Assembly (NCBI GenBank): GCA_902472225.1
Contig: CABRNB010000005.1
Span: 1 to 64,000 of the forward strand
From: Caccousia sp900752115
GTDB lineage: Bacteria; Bacillota; Clostridia; Oscillospirales; Acutalibacteraceae
Reading direction: 5' to 3'
DNA: 64,000 bases
In this document: positions 8,069 to 17,699 of the stretch, piece after piece
Position numbering within the stretch: the first letter of the stretch is position 1
How the letters are laid out: each line of letters opens with the position of its first letter
Notes under the pieces: model-generated
Seen by the model: only the letters and a program-made list of their open reading frames with translations
The model's database searches: none
Told to the model about the DNA's origin: nothing
Position numbers and translations under genes: made by a program

Positions 8069-10696
8069 ATGAGCAAGGAGCTTGCGAAAACGTACGAGCC
8101 CCGTGAGGTGGAGGACAGAATCTACGAATTCTGGACAAAGGGAAATTATTTTCACGCCGAGCCGGATCCGAAGAAAAAGCCTTACACGATCGTGATCCCG
8201 CCGCCGAACATTACCGGTCAGCTGCATATGGGTCATGCTCTAGACGAGACGCTGCAGGATATTCTGATCCGTTGGCGCCGCATGCAGGGCTATTGCGCTC
8301 TGTGGCTGCCTGGTACAGATCATGCTTCCATTGCGACGGAGGCCAAAATTGTGGAGGCCATGCGCAAGGAAGGCGTGACGAAGGAGGAAATCGGCCGCGA
8401 GGCGTTCCTCGAGCGCGCTTGGGACTGGAAGCGTCAGTATGGCGGCCGCATCGTGGAGCAGCTCAAAAAGCTTGGCTCTTCCTGTGATTGGGAACGTGAG
8501 CGCTTTACCCTTGACGAGGGCTGCTCGAAGGCCGTGCGCGAGGTTTTTGTCCGCCTTTATGAGAAGGGGCTTATTTATCGCGGCGAGCGCATCATCAACT
8601 GGTGCCCGCACTGCAAAACTTCTATTTCTGACGCGGAGGTCGAGTTTGAGGAGAAGGCCGGCCATTTCTGGCATCTGCGCTATCCCTTCAAGGACGGATC
8701 CGGTTATCTTGAGCTTGCCACGACCCGGCCGGAGACGATGCTCGGCGATACGGCTGTCGCTGTCCACCCGAACGACGAGCGTTATCAGGGGATTATCGGC
8801 AAGACGCTGATCCTTCCTCTCGTGGGCCGCGAGATTCCTGTTGTTGCCGATACCTACGTGGAAAAGGATTTCGGTACGGGTGTCGTGAAGATTACCCCCG
8901 CCCATGATCCGAATGACTTTGAGGTGGGCCTGCGTCACAATCTCGAGATCATCAACGTGATGAACGAGGATGGCAGCATCAATGAGAACGGCGGCAAATA
9001 CTGCGGCATGAGCGGGCTTGACGCAAGACGTGCGATTGTCCGCGATCTCGAGGAGCAGGGCTTCCTCGTCCGTGTGGAGGATATCAAGCACAACGTCGGC
9101 ACCTGCTACCGCTGCGGTACCGTTGTTGAGCCGCGCGTGTCGAAGCAGTGGTTCGTGAAGATGAAGCCGCTCGCAGAGCCTGCTGTTGACTGTGTGCGCG
9201 ACGGCCGTATTCAGTTCATTCCGGAGCGCATGAACAAGACGTACTATAACTGGATGGAGAACATCAAGGACTGGTGTATTTCCCGTCAGCTGTGGTGGGG
9301 TCACCGGATCCCGGCGTGGTATTGCCCGGACTGCGGTGAAATGATTGTCGCCCGTGAGACGCCTCACGCCTGTCCGAAGTGCGGCAGTACGAACCTGCAT
9401 CAGGATGAGGATACGCTCGACACTTGGTTCAGTTCCGCTCTGTGGCCGTTCTCCACGCTCGGCTGGCCGGAGAAGACCAAGGAACTGGAGTATTTCTATC
9501 CCACGGATACCCTCGTTACCGGCTACGATATTATTTTCTTCTGGGTGGCCCGCATGATCTTCTCGGGTCTCGAGCACATGAAGGAGGTTCCGTTCAAGAC
9601 GGTCTTCTTCCACGGCCTTGTCCGTGACGCTCAGGGCCGCAAGATGAGCAAGTCTCTCGGAAACGGCATTGATCCGCTAGAGGTGATTGCTCAGTACGGT
9701 GCGGATGCACTGCGCTTTACGCTTGTGACCGGTATCAGCCCCGGAAACGATACCCGTTTCTCGACGGAGCGTGTGGAGGCAAGCCGCAATTTTGCAAACA
9801 AGCTCTGGAATGCATCCCGCTTTATCCTCATGAATATTGAGGGGAAGGACGTGAAAAACGAGCTGCCCGCTCACCTTGCCACCGAGGACAAGTGGATTCT
9901 TTCCGCTTTCAACCGTGTGGCAAAGGAAGTGAACGAAAACCTCGAAAAGTTCGAGCTGGGCATTGCCGCGCAGAAGCTCTATGATTTCCTGTGGGATCAG
10001 TTCTGCGACTGGTTTATCGAGATCGCGAAAATCCGCCTGACAGGTGACGACGAGCAGGCCGCGCAGGAGGTCCGCCAGGTGCTCGTGTGGGTGATGACCC
10101 GCACGCTCGCTATGCTGCATCCCTTTATGCCGTATATTACGGAGGAGATCTGGCAGACCATGCCGCACGACGGCGAGGCGCTGATCGTCGACGCTTATCC
10201 GGCGTATGACCCGGCTCTGGAGTTCCCGGAGGCCTCTGCCCGCATGGAGAGTGTGATGGCTGCCGTGCGTGCCGTCAGAAACCGCAGAAGCGAAATGAAC
10301 GTTGTGCCGAGCCGCCGCACGAAGCTGCACATCGCTACGGCGAAGCCTGACGTCTTTGAGGAGGGCACTGCCGTCTTCCAGCGCCTTGCCTATGCGACGG
10401 AGATTGAGGTTGCCGAATCGTTTGATCTCGAGGGCGCCGTCACGATTGTTACGCCCGATGCCAAAATCTATATTCAGATGGATGAGCTTGTCGACAAGGC
10501 GGCCGAGATTGCGCGTTTGACGAAGGAGCTGCAGAGCGCTGAAAAGCAGTTTGCAACGGCGCAGGCCAAGCTCTCGAACGAGAAGTTTACCGGGAAGGCC
10601 CCTGCGAATGTCGTCGAGGGCGTGCGCCAGAACGCTGCGCGTCTGCAGGAGCACATTGCCCTGATCCGCTCGAGCCTTGAGGCGCTGAACCGCTGA
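8069..10696 (+). CDS. valS: Valyl-tRNA synthetase
   Basis: Class I aminoacyl-tRNA synthetase of 875 residues, the usual length for bacterial ValRS. It charges tRNA-Val in the cytoplasm and edits mischarged threonine. HMGH (residues 53-56, in PPPNITGQLHMGH) and KMSKS (about 525, GRKMSKSLGNG) are the catalytic signatures. The editing domain lies between them, and zinc-binding-type cysteines occur near residue 430 (CPDCGE, CPKCGS). A C-terminal coiled coil (about 810-875, ALA/KEL-rich) is characteristic of ValRS. The start is ATG at 8069 after GAGAGGAA; upstream frame is T-box leader. Expression is controlled by that leader. Confidence 0.97.
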   Translation: MSKELAKTYEPREVEDRIYEFWTKGNYFHAEPDPKKKPYTIVIPPPNITGQLHMGHALDETLQDILIRWRRMQGYCALWLPGTDHASIATEAKIVEAMRKEGVTKEEIGREAFLERAWDWKRQYGGRIVEQLKKLGSSCDWERERFTLDEGCSKAVREVFVRLYEKGLIYRGERIINWCPHCKTSISDAEVEFEEKAGHFWHLRYPFKDGSGYLELATTRPETMLGDTAVAVHPNDERYQGIIGKTLILPLVGREIPVVADTYVEKDFGTGVVKITPAHDPNDFEVGLRHNLEIINVMNEDGSINENGGKYCGMSGLDARRAIVRDLEEQGFLVRVEDIKHNVGTCYRCGTVVEPRVSKQWFVKMKPLAEPAVDCVRDGRIQFIPERMNKTYYNWMENIKDWCISRQLWWGHRIPAWYCPDCGEMIVARETPHACPKCGSTNLHQDEDTLDTWFSSALWPFSTLGWPEKTKELEYFYPTDTLVTGYDIIFFWVARMIFSGLEHMKEVPFKTVFFHGLVRDAQGRKMSKSLGNGIDPLEVIAQYGADALRFTLVTGISPGNDTRFSTERVEASRNFANKLWNASRFILMNIEGKDVKNELPAHLATEDKWILSAFNRVAKEVNENLEKFELGIAAQKLYDFLWDQFCDWFIEIAKIRLTGDDEQAAQEVRQVLVWVMTRTLAMLHPFMPYITEEIWQTMPHDGEALIVDAYPAYDPALEFPEASARMESVMAAVRAVRNRRSEMNVVPSRRTKLHIATAKPDVFEEGTAVFQRLAYATEIEVAESFDLEGAVTIVTPDAKIYIQMDELVDKAAEIARLTKELQSAEKQFATAQAKLSNEKFTGKAPANVVEGVRQNAARLQEHIALIRSSLEALNR

Positions 10697-10777
10697 TTTT
10701 CAGCCTGAACAGATCGGACGGTTTGACAGAGTGCTGCTGGTGAATCGTGTGTGCCGTCCGATAGACGGGAGGATATC

Positions 10778-12502
10778 GTGAATAAATTATTTGTCTATTT
10801 GAAGGAGTATAAGAAAGAAACCATCCTTGGCCCGTTGTTCAAGCTGCTGGAAGCTTCGTTCGAGCTGTTTGTTCCACTTGTGGTGGCTTCGATGATTGAT
10901 GTCGGTATCAAAACAGGGGATACCGGCTACATCATCCGCATGTGTCTGGTCCTCATTGCATTGGGTGTGATCGGTCTTGTCTGCTCCATCACAGCCCAGT
11001 ATTTTGCGGCGAAGGCGGCGGTCGGCTTTGTCAAGAAGATTCGGCACGCCCTCTTTCGCCACATCCAGAGCCTGTCTTACACAGAGCTTGATACGCTCGG
11101 CGCGTCCACGATGATTACACGTATGACGAGCGACGTCAATCAGGTGCAGAACGGCACCAACCTGACGTTGCGTCTGCTGCTTCGTTCTCCGTTTGTCGTC
11201 TTCGGTGCGATGGTGATGGCGTTCACCATCGACTGGAAGGCGGCGATGGTGTTTGTCGTTACGATCCCGCTCCTGTGTATTGTTGTTTTCGGCATTATGC
11301 TCGTCTCAATCCCGCTGTACCGCAAGGTGCAGGCAAGATTGGACCGCTTGCTGGGGATTACGCGGGAGAATCTCACCGGCGTCCGTGTCCTGCGCGCTTT
11401 CTGCAAGGAGAACGAGGAAATTGCTGAGTTTGAGGAGCGCAATGAGGCTCTGACCGGCGTGCAGAAATTTGTCGGACGAATTTCCGCCCTGATGAATCCC
11501 GTAACGTATATTATTATCAATCTTGCCGTTGTCGCCCTGATTTGGACGGGAGCTATCCGCGTGGAAGCGGGGATTCTGACGCAGGGCATGGTCATCGCGC
11601 TCTACAATTATATGTCGCAGATTCTGACCGAGCTCGTCAAGATGGCGAATCTTATCATCAACATCACGAAGGCGGTCGCCTGCGGCAACCGCATTGCGTC
11701 TGTCTTTGAGATTACTTCCAGCCAACAGCAGGCCTCTGCTTCCCCGGAAAAACCGGAGAGTGCGCCGGAGGTCGAATTCCGCAATGTTTCTCTGCAATAT
11801 AAGGGAGCGGGCGAGGATTCTCTCTCCGGTCTGAGCTTTTCTGTCCGGCCCGGCGAGACGATTGGTGTGATCGGCGGCACCGGCTCCGGTAAAACATCCC
11901 TTGTCAACCTGATCCCGCGCTTTTATGATGCGACGGGCGGCGAGGTACTCGTGCGGGGTGCGAACGTGCAGAGCTACCCGCTGGAGGAGCTGCGCTCCAT
12001 GATCGGCGTTGTGCCGCAGAAGGCGGTCCTTTTCCAGGGAACGGTCCGGGAAAATCTGAAATGGGGAAATCCTGACGCCACCGACGATGAGCTTTGGGAC
12101 GCTCTTGCGTCCGCGCAGGCGCAGGAGGTGGTCGAAAGCAAGAAGGGCGGCTTGGACTTTGAGATTGAGCAGGCTGGCCGCAACCTCTCCGGCGGCCAGC
12201 GGCAGCGGCTCACCATCGCACGCGCTCTGGTGCGTCGTCCGCGTATTCTGATTCTTGACGACAGCTCCTCCGCGCTCGATTTCGCGACGGACGCCGCTCT
12301 GCGCAAATCCATTCGCGAGCTGCCGTATTCTCCCACGGTTTTTCTGGTTTCTCAGCGTGCTTCGTCTATTCAGTACGCCGACAAGATTATTGTCCTGGAT
12401 GACGGCGAGGCAGTTGGGATTGGTACGCATGAGGAGCTCCTCAGGGACTGCGCGGTCTATCAGGAGATCTACAATTCCCAGTTCCGAAAGGAGGACGCGT
12501 GA
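10778..12502 (+). CDS. ABC exporter half-transporter with degenerate catalytic site
   Basis: A 574-residue membrane-ATPase fusion with six predicted helices (residues 1-310) and an ATPase domain. The domain has Walker A GGTGSGKTS near 366, signature LSGGQRQR near 470 and Walker B ILILDD near 492. The catalytic Glu after Walker B is replaced by Asp (LDDSSSALD), while the signature is canonical. The next gene has the reverse pattern, so the two should form a heterodimeric exporter of the BmrCD/TM287-288 type with one degenerate ATP site. The GTG start at 10778 follows GGGAGGATATC. The stop and the next ATG are one base apart. The substrate is unknown; drug or lipid efflux is typical. Confidence 0.9.
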   Translation: MNKLFVYLKEYKKETILGPLFKLLEASFELFVPLVVASMIDVGIKTGDTGYIIRMCLVLIALGVIGLVCSITAQYFAAKAAVGFVKKIRHALFRHIQSLSYTELDTLGASTMITRMTSDVNQVQNGTNLTLRLLLRSPFVVFGAMVMAFTIDWKAAMVFVVTIPLLCIVVFGIMLVSIPLYRKVQARLDRLLGITRENLTGVRVLRAFCKENEEIAEFEERNEALTGVQKFVGRISALMNPVTYIIINLAVVALIWTGAIRVEAGILTQGMVIALYNYMSQILTELVKMANLIINITKAVACGNRIASVFEITSSQQQASASPEKPESAPEVEFRNVSLQYKGAGEDSLSGLSFSVRPGETIGVIGGTGSGKTSLVNLIPRFYDATGGEVLVRGANVQSYPLEELRSMIGVVPQKAVLFQGTVRENLKWGNPDATDDELWDALASAQAQEVVESKKGGLDFEIEQAGRNLSGGQRQRLTIARALVRRPRILILDDSSSALDFATDAALRKSIRELPYSPTVFLVSQRASSIQYADKIIVLDDGEAVGIGTHEELLRDCAVYQEIYNSQFRKEDA

Positions 12503-12503
12503 G

Positions 12504-14255
12504 ATGGAAAAGAATCCGTATGTTCAGCGGGAGGCTCTGCGCAAGGTGCTCAGCCGTCTGAAAAAGTATCGCGTCCTCATTGCTCTCTCGATCCTTTTTG
12601 CCGCAGTAACGGTGGCGCTCACGCTGTACGTTCCTGTGCTCGTCGGCGATACGATCGACATGATTGTGGGTCCCGGAGATGTAAACTTTACCGGGATTGC
12701 CGCCTCCCTGGTGCAGATTGCGATCATTGTGTGCGTGACGGCGCTGCTGCAGTGGCTGATGAATACGATCAACAATAAGATTACTTTCCAGGTTGTGCGC
12801 GACGTCCGCTCCGAGGCGTTCCGCAAGCTGCAGATCCTGCCTCTCAAGTATCTGGATGCGCACTCACACGGCGAGATCGTCAGCCGCGTAATCGCCGACG
12901 TCGATCAGTTTGCCGACGGCCTTCTGATGGGCTTTACGCAATTGTTCACCGGTGTGCTTACCATCCTCGGCACGCTTTTCTTCATGCTTTCCATCCATGC
13001 GGGCATCACGCTTGTGGTTGTCCTGCTCACACCGATCTCACTTTTTGTTGCGAGTTTCATTGCCCGCCGCACTTATGCGATGTTCAAGCTTCAGTCTGAA
13101 ACACGCGGCGAACAGACTGCTCTGATTGACGAGATGATCGGCAACCAGAAGGTGGTGCAGGCGTTCTCGCACGAGGACGAGGCGCTGGAGAAGTTTGACG
13201 AGATCAATGAGCGTTTGACAAAGTATTCGCTGCGCGCGACGTTTTTCTCCTCCATCACCAATCCGGCGACGCGCTTTGTCAACAGCGTTGTCTATGCAGG
13301 CGTCGGTCTTACCGGTGCGCTTGTTGCTATCGCCGGAGCCATTACCGTCGGTGATCTGACCTGTCTTCTGAGTTATGCGAACCAGTATACGAAGCCTTTC
13401 AATGAGATTTCCGGCGTTGTCACGGAGCTGCAGAATGCTCTTGCCTGTGCGGGCCGCATTTTTGAACTCATTGAGGAGGAGCCCCAGATTCCGGAAAAGG
13501 AGAACGCTGTTGAGCTGACGGATGTCAAGGGCAACGTTTCTCTCACGGATGTCGAGTTCTCCTACGATCCGAAGCGTCCGCTGATCCGGAATTTCAATCT
13601 CTCCGTCAAGCCCGGTCAGCGTGTCGCCATTGTCGGCCCGACAGGCTGCGGCAAGACTACTGTCATCAACCTGCTCATGCGTTTCTATGATGTACAGGGC
13701 GGCTGCATCCGCGTAGAGGGCGAGGATATCCGCGAGGTTACGCGAAGAAGCCTGCGCAGCGGATACGGTATGGTGCTGCAGGAGACGTGGCTGAAGGCTG
13801 GAACCATCCGTGAGAATATCCTGATGGGCCGTCCCGACGCGACGGAGGAGGAAATGATTGCTGCGGCGAAGGCCAGTCATGCTCATGGATTTATCCGACG
13901 TCTGCCTCAGGGGTACGACACCGTGATCACCGAGGACGGCGGCAGTCTCTCACAGGGGCAGAAGCAGCTTTTGTGTATTGCCCGCGTAATGCTCTGCCGG
14001 CCGCCGATGCTTATTCTCGATGAGGCAACATCCTCGATCGATACAAGAACAGAGCTTAAGGTACAGGAAGCGTTTGCCCGTCTGATGCAGGGCCGCACAA
14101 GCTTTATCGTCGCTCATCGCCTGTCTACCATCCGCGAGGCCGATGTGATTCTCGTCATGCGTGACGGTAATATCGTTGAGCAGGGCAACCATGAAAGCCT
14201 GCTCGCAAAAGGCGGCTTTTATGCGGAGCTGTACAACAGTCAGTTTGCGCATTGA
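12504..14255 (+). CDS. ABC exporter half-transporter, catalytic partner
   Basis: A 583-residue second half of the heterodimeric exporter, with six helices in the first 330 residues and then an ATPase domain. Walker A is GPTGCGKTT near 378 and Walker B is LILDEATSSID near 502 with the catalytic Glu intact. The signature is LSQGQ rather than LSGGQ. In such pairs the site built from this Walker A/B and the partner's normal signature hydrolyses ATP, and the other site is nearly inactive. The ATG is one base after the partner's stop and is preceded by AAAGGAGG. The operon ends in the terminator at 14273-14311. Confidence 0.92.
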   Translation: MEKNPYVQREALRKVLSRLKKYRVLIALSILFAAVTVALTLYVPVLVGDTIDMIVGPGDVNFTGIAASLVQIAIIVCVTALLQWLMNTINNKITFQVVRDVRSEAFRKLQILPLKYLDAHSHGEIVSRVIADVDQFADGLLMGFTQLFTGVLTILGTLFFMLSIHAGITLVVVLLTPISLFVASFIARRTYAMFKLQSETRGEQTALIDEMIGNQKVVQAFSHEDEALEKFDEINERLTKYSLRATFFSSITNPATRFVNSVVYAGVGLTGALVAIAGAITVGDLTCLLSYANQYTKPFNEISGVVTELQNALACAGRIFELIEEEPQIPEKENAVELTDVKGNVSLTDVEFSYDPKRPLIRNFNLSVKPGQRVAIVGPTGCGKTTVINLLMRFYDVQGGCIRVEGEDIREVTRRSLRSGYGMVLQETWLKAGTIRENILMGRPDATEEEMIAAAKASHAHGFIRRLPQGYDTVITEDGGSLSQGQKQLLCIARVMLCRPPMLILDEATSSIDTRTELKVQEAFARLMQGRTSFIVAHRLSTIREADVILVMRDGNIVEQGNHESLLAKGGFYAELYNSQFAH

Positions 14256-14272
14256 GGTTTTATGCATCCATA

Positions 14273-14311
14273 GGGATTGGTATGGGAAAGCTTCCGTACC
14301 AATCCCTTTTT
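14273..14311 (+). terminator. Terminator of the ABC exporter operon
   Basis: GGGATTGGTA (14273-14282) pairs perfectly with TACCAATCCC (14297-14306) over a 14-base loop, followed by TTTTT. Confidence 0.85.
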
Positions 14312-14474
14312 CTGTTTGCGTGTTTTAGGCATCTTACGCTTTCATCTTACGCTTTCGTTGAATCGCGAAAAAAGAGATCCAGGCATAGCTGTCATATCAA
14401 GGTCTTATTTTCCGTATACTGAGATCGGATTTCCCACAAGGTATGATTTCTTTTACCGCAAAGGAGGGATAAGG

Positions 14475-15509
14475 ATGGGAAAAGGCGATGCCATCCATTA
14501 TTTTGTTGATGCAAACAGTTCGGCGGGGTATGTCGATCTCTGGGAGCAGAGTTTCGGCGGTCTGTCCCATGTGGCAGAGCTCAGCGATTTCCCGGACGAT
14601 ACAGCAGAGCGTCTGCTTTTTGCCGTGCGCAGTCGGGCGGAGGAGCAGGGAACCCGTGTCGAGGTAATTCATCATTGCTTGACAAACCGGCCGATGGGGT
14701 TGATTTTGCCGGAGCTTTCCGCAGGTGTGATCAACCGTCAGACCTGGCGGCCCGGATCGTTTTCCGCGCTCGCGGCCCTTGAGGATGAGACGCTTGCGCA
14801 GTCGCGCGCCGCGCTGCGATCGGCGTGGACGCTTTTTGGAGAGGCGAGGCTTGTCCACGACGAGTGGGAAAAGTATTACATTGAAAACCTGAACTTTTCC
14901 GCTGTTGATGCGTTGGCGCAGGAAACGTGTGAGAAGCTTTTAGGCGGAAAACGTCCCGTGAGGACGGGAGAGGGAAGCGTGGTCGAGCGCTTTTTCGGGG
15001 CTGCTACAGCCTTTGGATCCGTCGATCACATTCCAAGCGTAACGGCCGGCTTGAGGAAGAGATATTTCATCAAAGGAAGACCCGGGACAGGGAAATCCAC
15101 CTTTCTCAAAAAGATTGCCGCGGCGGCGCGGGAGCAGGGGTTCGCCGTGGAGCTGTACCGCTGTTCGCTGGATCCCAACAGCTGCGACATGGTGGTGATT
15201 CGCGAGCTTGGTTTCTGCGTTTTTGACAGCACTGCTCCGCATGAATATTTCCCGGAGCGGGAAGGCGACGAAACGATTGACATTTACCGCGCCGCCGTTC
15301 GGGAAGGAACAGATGAGCGCTACGCTGCCGAGCTTGCCGATGTGACGGAGCGTTATCGTGCGATTGTGCGGCAGGCGACGGCAAGTCTGGCTGCGGCTCA
15401 GAGAGCACTTGAGGCGTTTCAGAGGGCAAAGCTGTCTGCCTTCAGCGCCGGAACGCTGGCCGGCCAGCAGGAGCGGCTGCTGGAACTCCTGTTTTCCGAA
15501 GGAGCCTGA
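14475..15509 (+). CDS. PRK06851-type NTPase, one P-loop retained
   Basis: A 344-residue cytoplasmic protein resembling the PRK06851 family, which consists of two tandem P-loop NTPase halves of unknown function. The second half is complete, with Walker A KGRPGTGKSTF near residues 198-208, then DPNSCDMVVI and FDSTAPHEYFP. The first half keeps the linker features (HYFVDANSSAGYVDLW, PELSAGVIN, VHDEWEKYYIE), but the expected glycine-rich loop after the first strand is missing. It therefore probably binds no nucleotide there. The C-terminus ends in an alanine-rich coiled coil. ATG at 14475 follows AAGGAGGGATAAGG. Confidence 0.75.
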   Translation: MGKGDAIHYFVDANSSAGYVDLWEQSFGGLSHVAELSDFPDDTAERLLFAVRSRAEEQGTRVEVIHHCLTNRPMGLILPELSAGVINRQTWRPGSFSALAALEDETLAQSRAALRSAWTLFGEARLVHDEWEKYYIENLNFSAVDALAQETCEKLLGGKRPVRTGEGSVVERFFGAATAFGSVDHIPSVTAGLRKRYFIKGRPGTGKSTFLKKIAAAAREQGFAVELYRCSLDPNSCDMVVIRELGFCVFDSTAPHEYFPEREGDETIDIYRAAVREGTDERYAAELADVTERYRAIVRQATASLAAAQRALEAFQRAKLSAFSAGTLAGQQERLLELLFSEGA

Positions 15510-15534
15510 TCCTTTCGTGTGAGAATAAGACTGT

Positions 15535-15570
15535 GCGCCGGTTTCCTGAAGGAAGGAGGCCGGCGTTTTT
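15535..15570 (+). terminator. Terminator after the PRK06851-type gene
   Basis: GCGCCGG at 15535-15541 pairs with CCGGCG at 15560-15565. An inner TTCCT/AGGAA pairing closes the loop, and TTTTT follows. Confidence 0.75.
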
Positions 15571-15733
15571 GTATGTCCGGATTGTGTGTTTGTGAGGTGG
15601 TGTTTACCGGAGCCATTTTTGTATGAATTTTTATAAATCACAAAGGAATACAGATTGGCAGTAAAAAAGTTTCTCCGCATTGCCTTTGCAGCAGGGGGAT
15701 TGAAAAAGGGAAATGGAAACCCGAAAGAAAAAT

Positions 15734-15762
15734 GAGACAAACGGGAAAAGATCTGTTATACT
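15734..15762 (+). promoter_or_regulatory. Candidate promoter of coaBC
   Basis: GAGACA (15734-15739) and TATACT (15757-15762) are 17 bases apart, ending 56 bases before the coaBC start. Confidence 0.55.
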
Positions 15763-15818
15763 AAAAGGCAGAAACGTTCCGGTTTGTCCGGGCATGCGAA
15801 AGGAAGGCATATCAGGCT

Positions 15819-17018
15819 ATGATGAAGGGAAAAACGGTACTTCTCGGAGTCAGCGGCGGCATTGCGGCATACAAGGCAGCCTATGTGGCCAGCGGTCTTG
15901 TCAAGCTTGGCTGCGATGTTCATGTGATCATGACGCAGCACGCCGTGAATTTTATCAATCCGATTACATTTGAAACGCTGACGGGAAATAAATGTCCTGT
16001 CGATACCTTTGATCGCAATTTTGAGTTTCAGGTCGAGCATGTGTCGCTGGCTAAGAAGGCGGACCTGTGTTTGATCGCTCCGGCAACGGCGAATGTCATT
16101 GCGAAGCTTGCTCATGGTATCGCTGACGACATGCTGACCACGACGGTACTCGCCTGTCAGTGTCCGAAGATCGTTTTCCCGGCCATGAACACCAGAATGT
16201 ATGAAGCGGCTGTGACCCAGGATAATATGGAAACGCTGCGCCGCTATGGATATCTTGTTGCGGAGACAGCGGAGGGCCGTCTGGCCTGCGGCGATGTAGG
16301 CGCGGGGAAACTGCCGGAGCCGGATGTGATTCTCGATTATGCGCGTCAGGCTATCGAATACGAAAAGGATATGGCCGGCCTGCGCCTTCTTGTGACGGCC
16401 GGGCCGACGCAGGAAGCTGTCGATCCGGTCCGCTATCTCACGAACCACTCCACAGGTTCCATGGGATATGCGATTGCGCGTGTGGCGGCGCGCCGCGGCG
16501 CGCTGGTAACGCTGGTGAGCGGGCCGACCGCCCTTGAAAAGCCTCGTTTCGCGGAAACCATCGACATTGTGAGTGCTGCCGATATGTTCCGTGAGGTTAC
16601 CAGCCGTCAGCCCGAGCAGGATATTATCATCAAGGCCGCAGCTGTTGCGGATTATCGCCCGGCTCAGGTTTTTGAAGACAAGGTGAAGAAATCGGATGGA
16701 GAGATGAGTATTCCGCTTGCCCGTACACAGGATATCCTTCAATATCTGGGCGAGCATCGCAGGGAAGGACAGTTCCTCTGCGGTTTCTCCATGGAGACGC
16801 GCGATATGCTTGAAAATTCGCGCAAAAAGCTCGAAAAGAAAAAGGTTGACATGATTGCCGCGAACAATCTCAAAGTTCCGGGAGCAGGCTTCGGCACGGC
16901 GACGAACGTGATCACGATTATCACAAAGCATGGAGAAGAGGAGCTTCCCTTGCTTTCAAAGGACGAGGCTGCCGATCGCCTTCTCACAGCGATCCTGCGG
17001 GAACGAGGGGCACAATAA
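15819..17018 (+). CDS. coaBC: Bifunctional phosphopantothenoylcysteine decarboxylase/synthetase
   Basis: Two consecutive steps of coenzyme A synthesis: ligation of 4'-phosphopantothenate to cysteine (CoaB) and FMN-dependent decarboxylation to 4'-phosphopantetheine (CoaC). The protein has 399 residues. CoaC occupies about 1-180, with GVSGGIAAYK, the catalytic-His segment VEHVSLAKK, PAMNTRMYE and the active-site Cys loop ACGDVGAGKLPEPD. CoaB occupies about 185-395, with TAGPTQE, DPVRYLTNHSTG, and KAAAVADYRP. Length and order are standard. GAAAGGAAGG lies upstream of ATG 15819, with a second ATG directly after it. The gene is not linked to other CoA genes here. Confidence 0.96.
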   Translation: MMKGKTVLLGVSGGIAAYKAAYVASGLVKLGCDVHVIMTQHAVNFINPITFETLTGNKCPVDTFDRNFEFQVEHVSLAKKADLCLIAPATANVIAKLAHGIADDMLTTTVLACQCPKIVFPAMNTRMYEAAVTQDNMETLRRYGYLVAETAEGRLACGDVGAGKLPEPDVILDYARQAIEYEKDMAGLRLLVTAGPTQEAVDPVRYLTNHSTGSMGYAIARVAARRGALVTLVSGPTALEKPRFAETIDIVSAADMFREVTSRQPEQDIIIKAAAVADYRPAQVFEDKVKKSDGEMSIPLARTQDILQYLGEHRREGQFLCGFSMETRDMLENSRKKLEKKKVDMIAANNLKVPGAGFGTATNVITIITKHGEEELPLLSKDEAADRLLTAILRERGAQ

Positions 17019-17179
17019 GGACGGCAAATTTGTTTGTTTCACATTTGCATGTATAGCAGAGCATCAACGGGGCACACTATTTCTGCCGGAGCTTCCGGCG
17101 AAACAGGGTGTGTCCGGACAAGCGGAGAGGTCTGGTGCCTCAAAGCGCTCCGGCGGCTCAACAGTGAGGTGTCTGTTAG

Positions 17180-17497
17180 ATGACCAGTTTACAGTGCGAT
17201 GTGAAAAATTGCGCGAATTACCGTGACAACTGCTGCTGCCGTCCCAGCATCCAGGTAGAGGGGTGCACGGCACGCGGCTGCGACCAGACGTATTGCTCGT
17301 CCTTCCAGGAGAAGGATGACGCCTTCTCAAACAGTTGTGCCTGCTCTGCGCCGAATACTGCGCTTGAGATTCGGTGCAGCGCCAGAAACTGCGTCCATCA
17401 GAAGGATAACAAGTGTACGGCCGGCATGATTTCCGTGTGCGGCAGCACGGCCTGCCGGAAAGACGAGACGGAGTGCGCGAGTTTTTCCCTGAAGTAA
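17180..17497 (+). CDS. DUF1540 protein with two Cys-rich repeats
   Basis: A 105-residue protein built from two copies of the DUF1540 domain. The first is CDVKNCANYRDNCCCRPSI...CTARGCDQTYCSSF (about 6-42); the second is CSARNCVHQKDNKCTAGMI...CGSTACRKDETECASF (about 66-102). Each copy has cysteines spaced for metal binding. Such proteins are common in spore-forming Clostridia and have no established function; some are spore-associated in expression. No signal peptide is visible. The start ATG at 17180 follows GTGAGGTG. The terminator at 17514-17565 closes the unit. High cysteine density makes chance coding unlikely. Confidence 0.88.
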   Translation: MTSLQCDVKNCANYRDNCCCRPSIQVEGCTARGCDQTYCSSFQEKDDAFSNSCACSAPNTALEIRCSARNCVHQKDNKCTAGMISVCGSTACRKDETECASFSLK

Positions 17498-17513
17498 ACA
17501 CATGATAACGGCG

Positions 17514-17565
17514 GGCGGAACAGACTGTCTCCCCAGTGGGGCGGGTCGGTTCCGCCTTTCCGTTT
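17514..17565 (+). terminator. Terminator after the DUF1540 gene
   Basis: GGCGGAAC (17514-17521) pairs with GTTCCGCC (17549-17556), with an inner CCCC/GGGG stem, followed by TTTCCGTTTC. Confidence 0.65.
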
Positions 17566-17661
17566 CTTTGCCAAAAAATCCCCAATTCCACCCGAATTTG
17601 CTCGTTAGAGGCGAAAAACTCAAATCAGATGAAAAGATTGCGTAAAATGTCGTTCGCTCTC

Positions 17662-17689
17662 TTGCTTTCGCCTCAGGTTGTGATATAAT
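17662..17689 (+). promoter_or_regulatory. Promoter of corA with extended -10
   Basis: TTGCTT (17662-17667) and TATAAT (17684-17689) are 16 bases apart, with a TGn element directly before the -10. Transcription would begin near 17696, giving a leader of about 250 bases. Confidence 0.7.
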
Positions 17690-17699
17690 ACATTAGGGC

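Noticed and set aside
8240..9613. A 457-codon minus-strand frame inside valS.
   Set aside because: It lies wholly within the coding region of valS, whose motifs are complete. The antisense product is Arg/His-rich and unlike any known protein.
10713..10762. Inverted repeat ATCGGACGG...CCGTCCGAT between valS and the ABC exporter.
   Set aside because: It has nine-base arms with a 32-base loop and no T-tract. It is too weak to call a terminator or an operator without further evidence.
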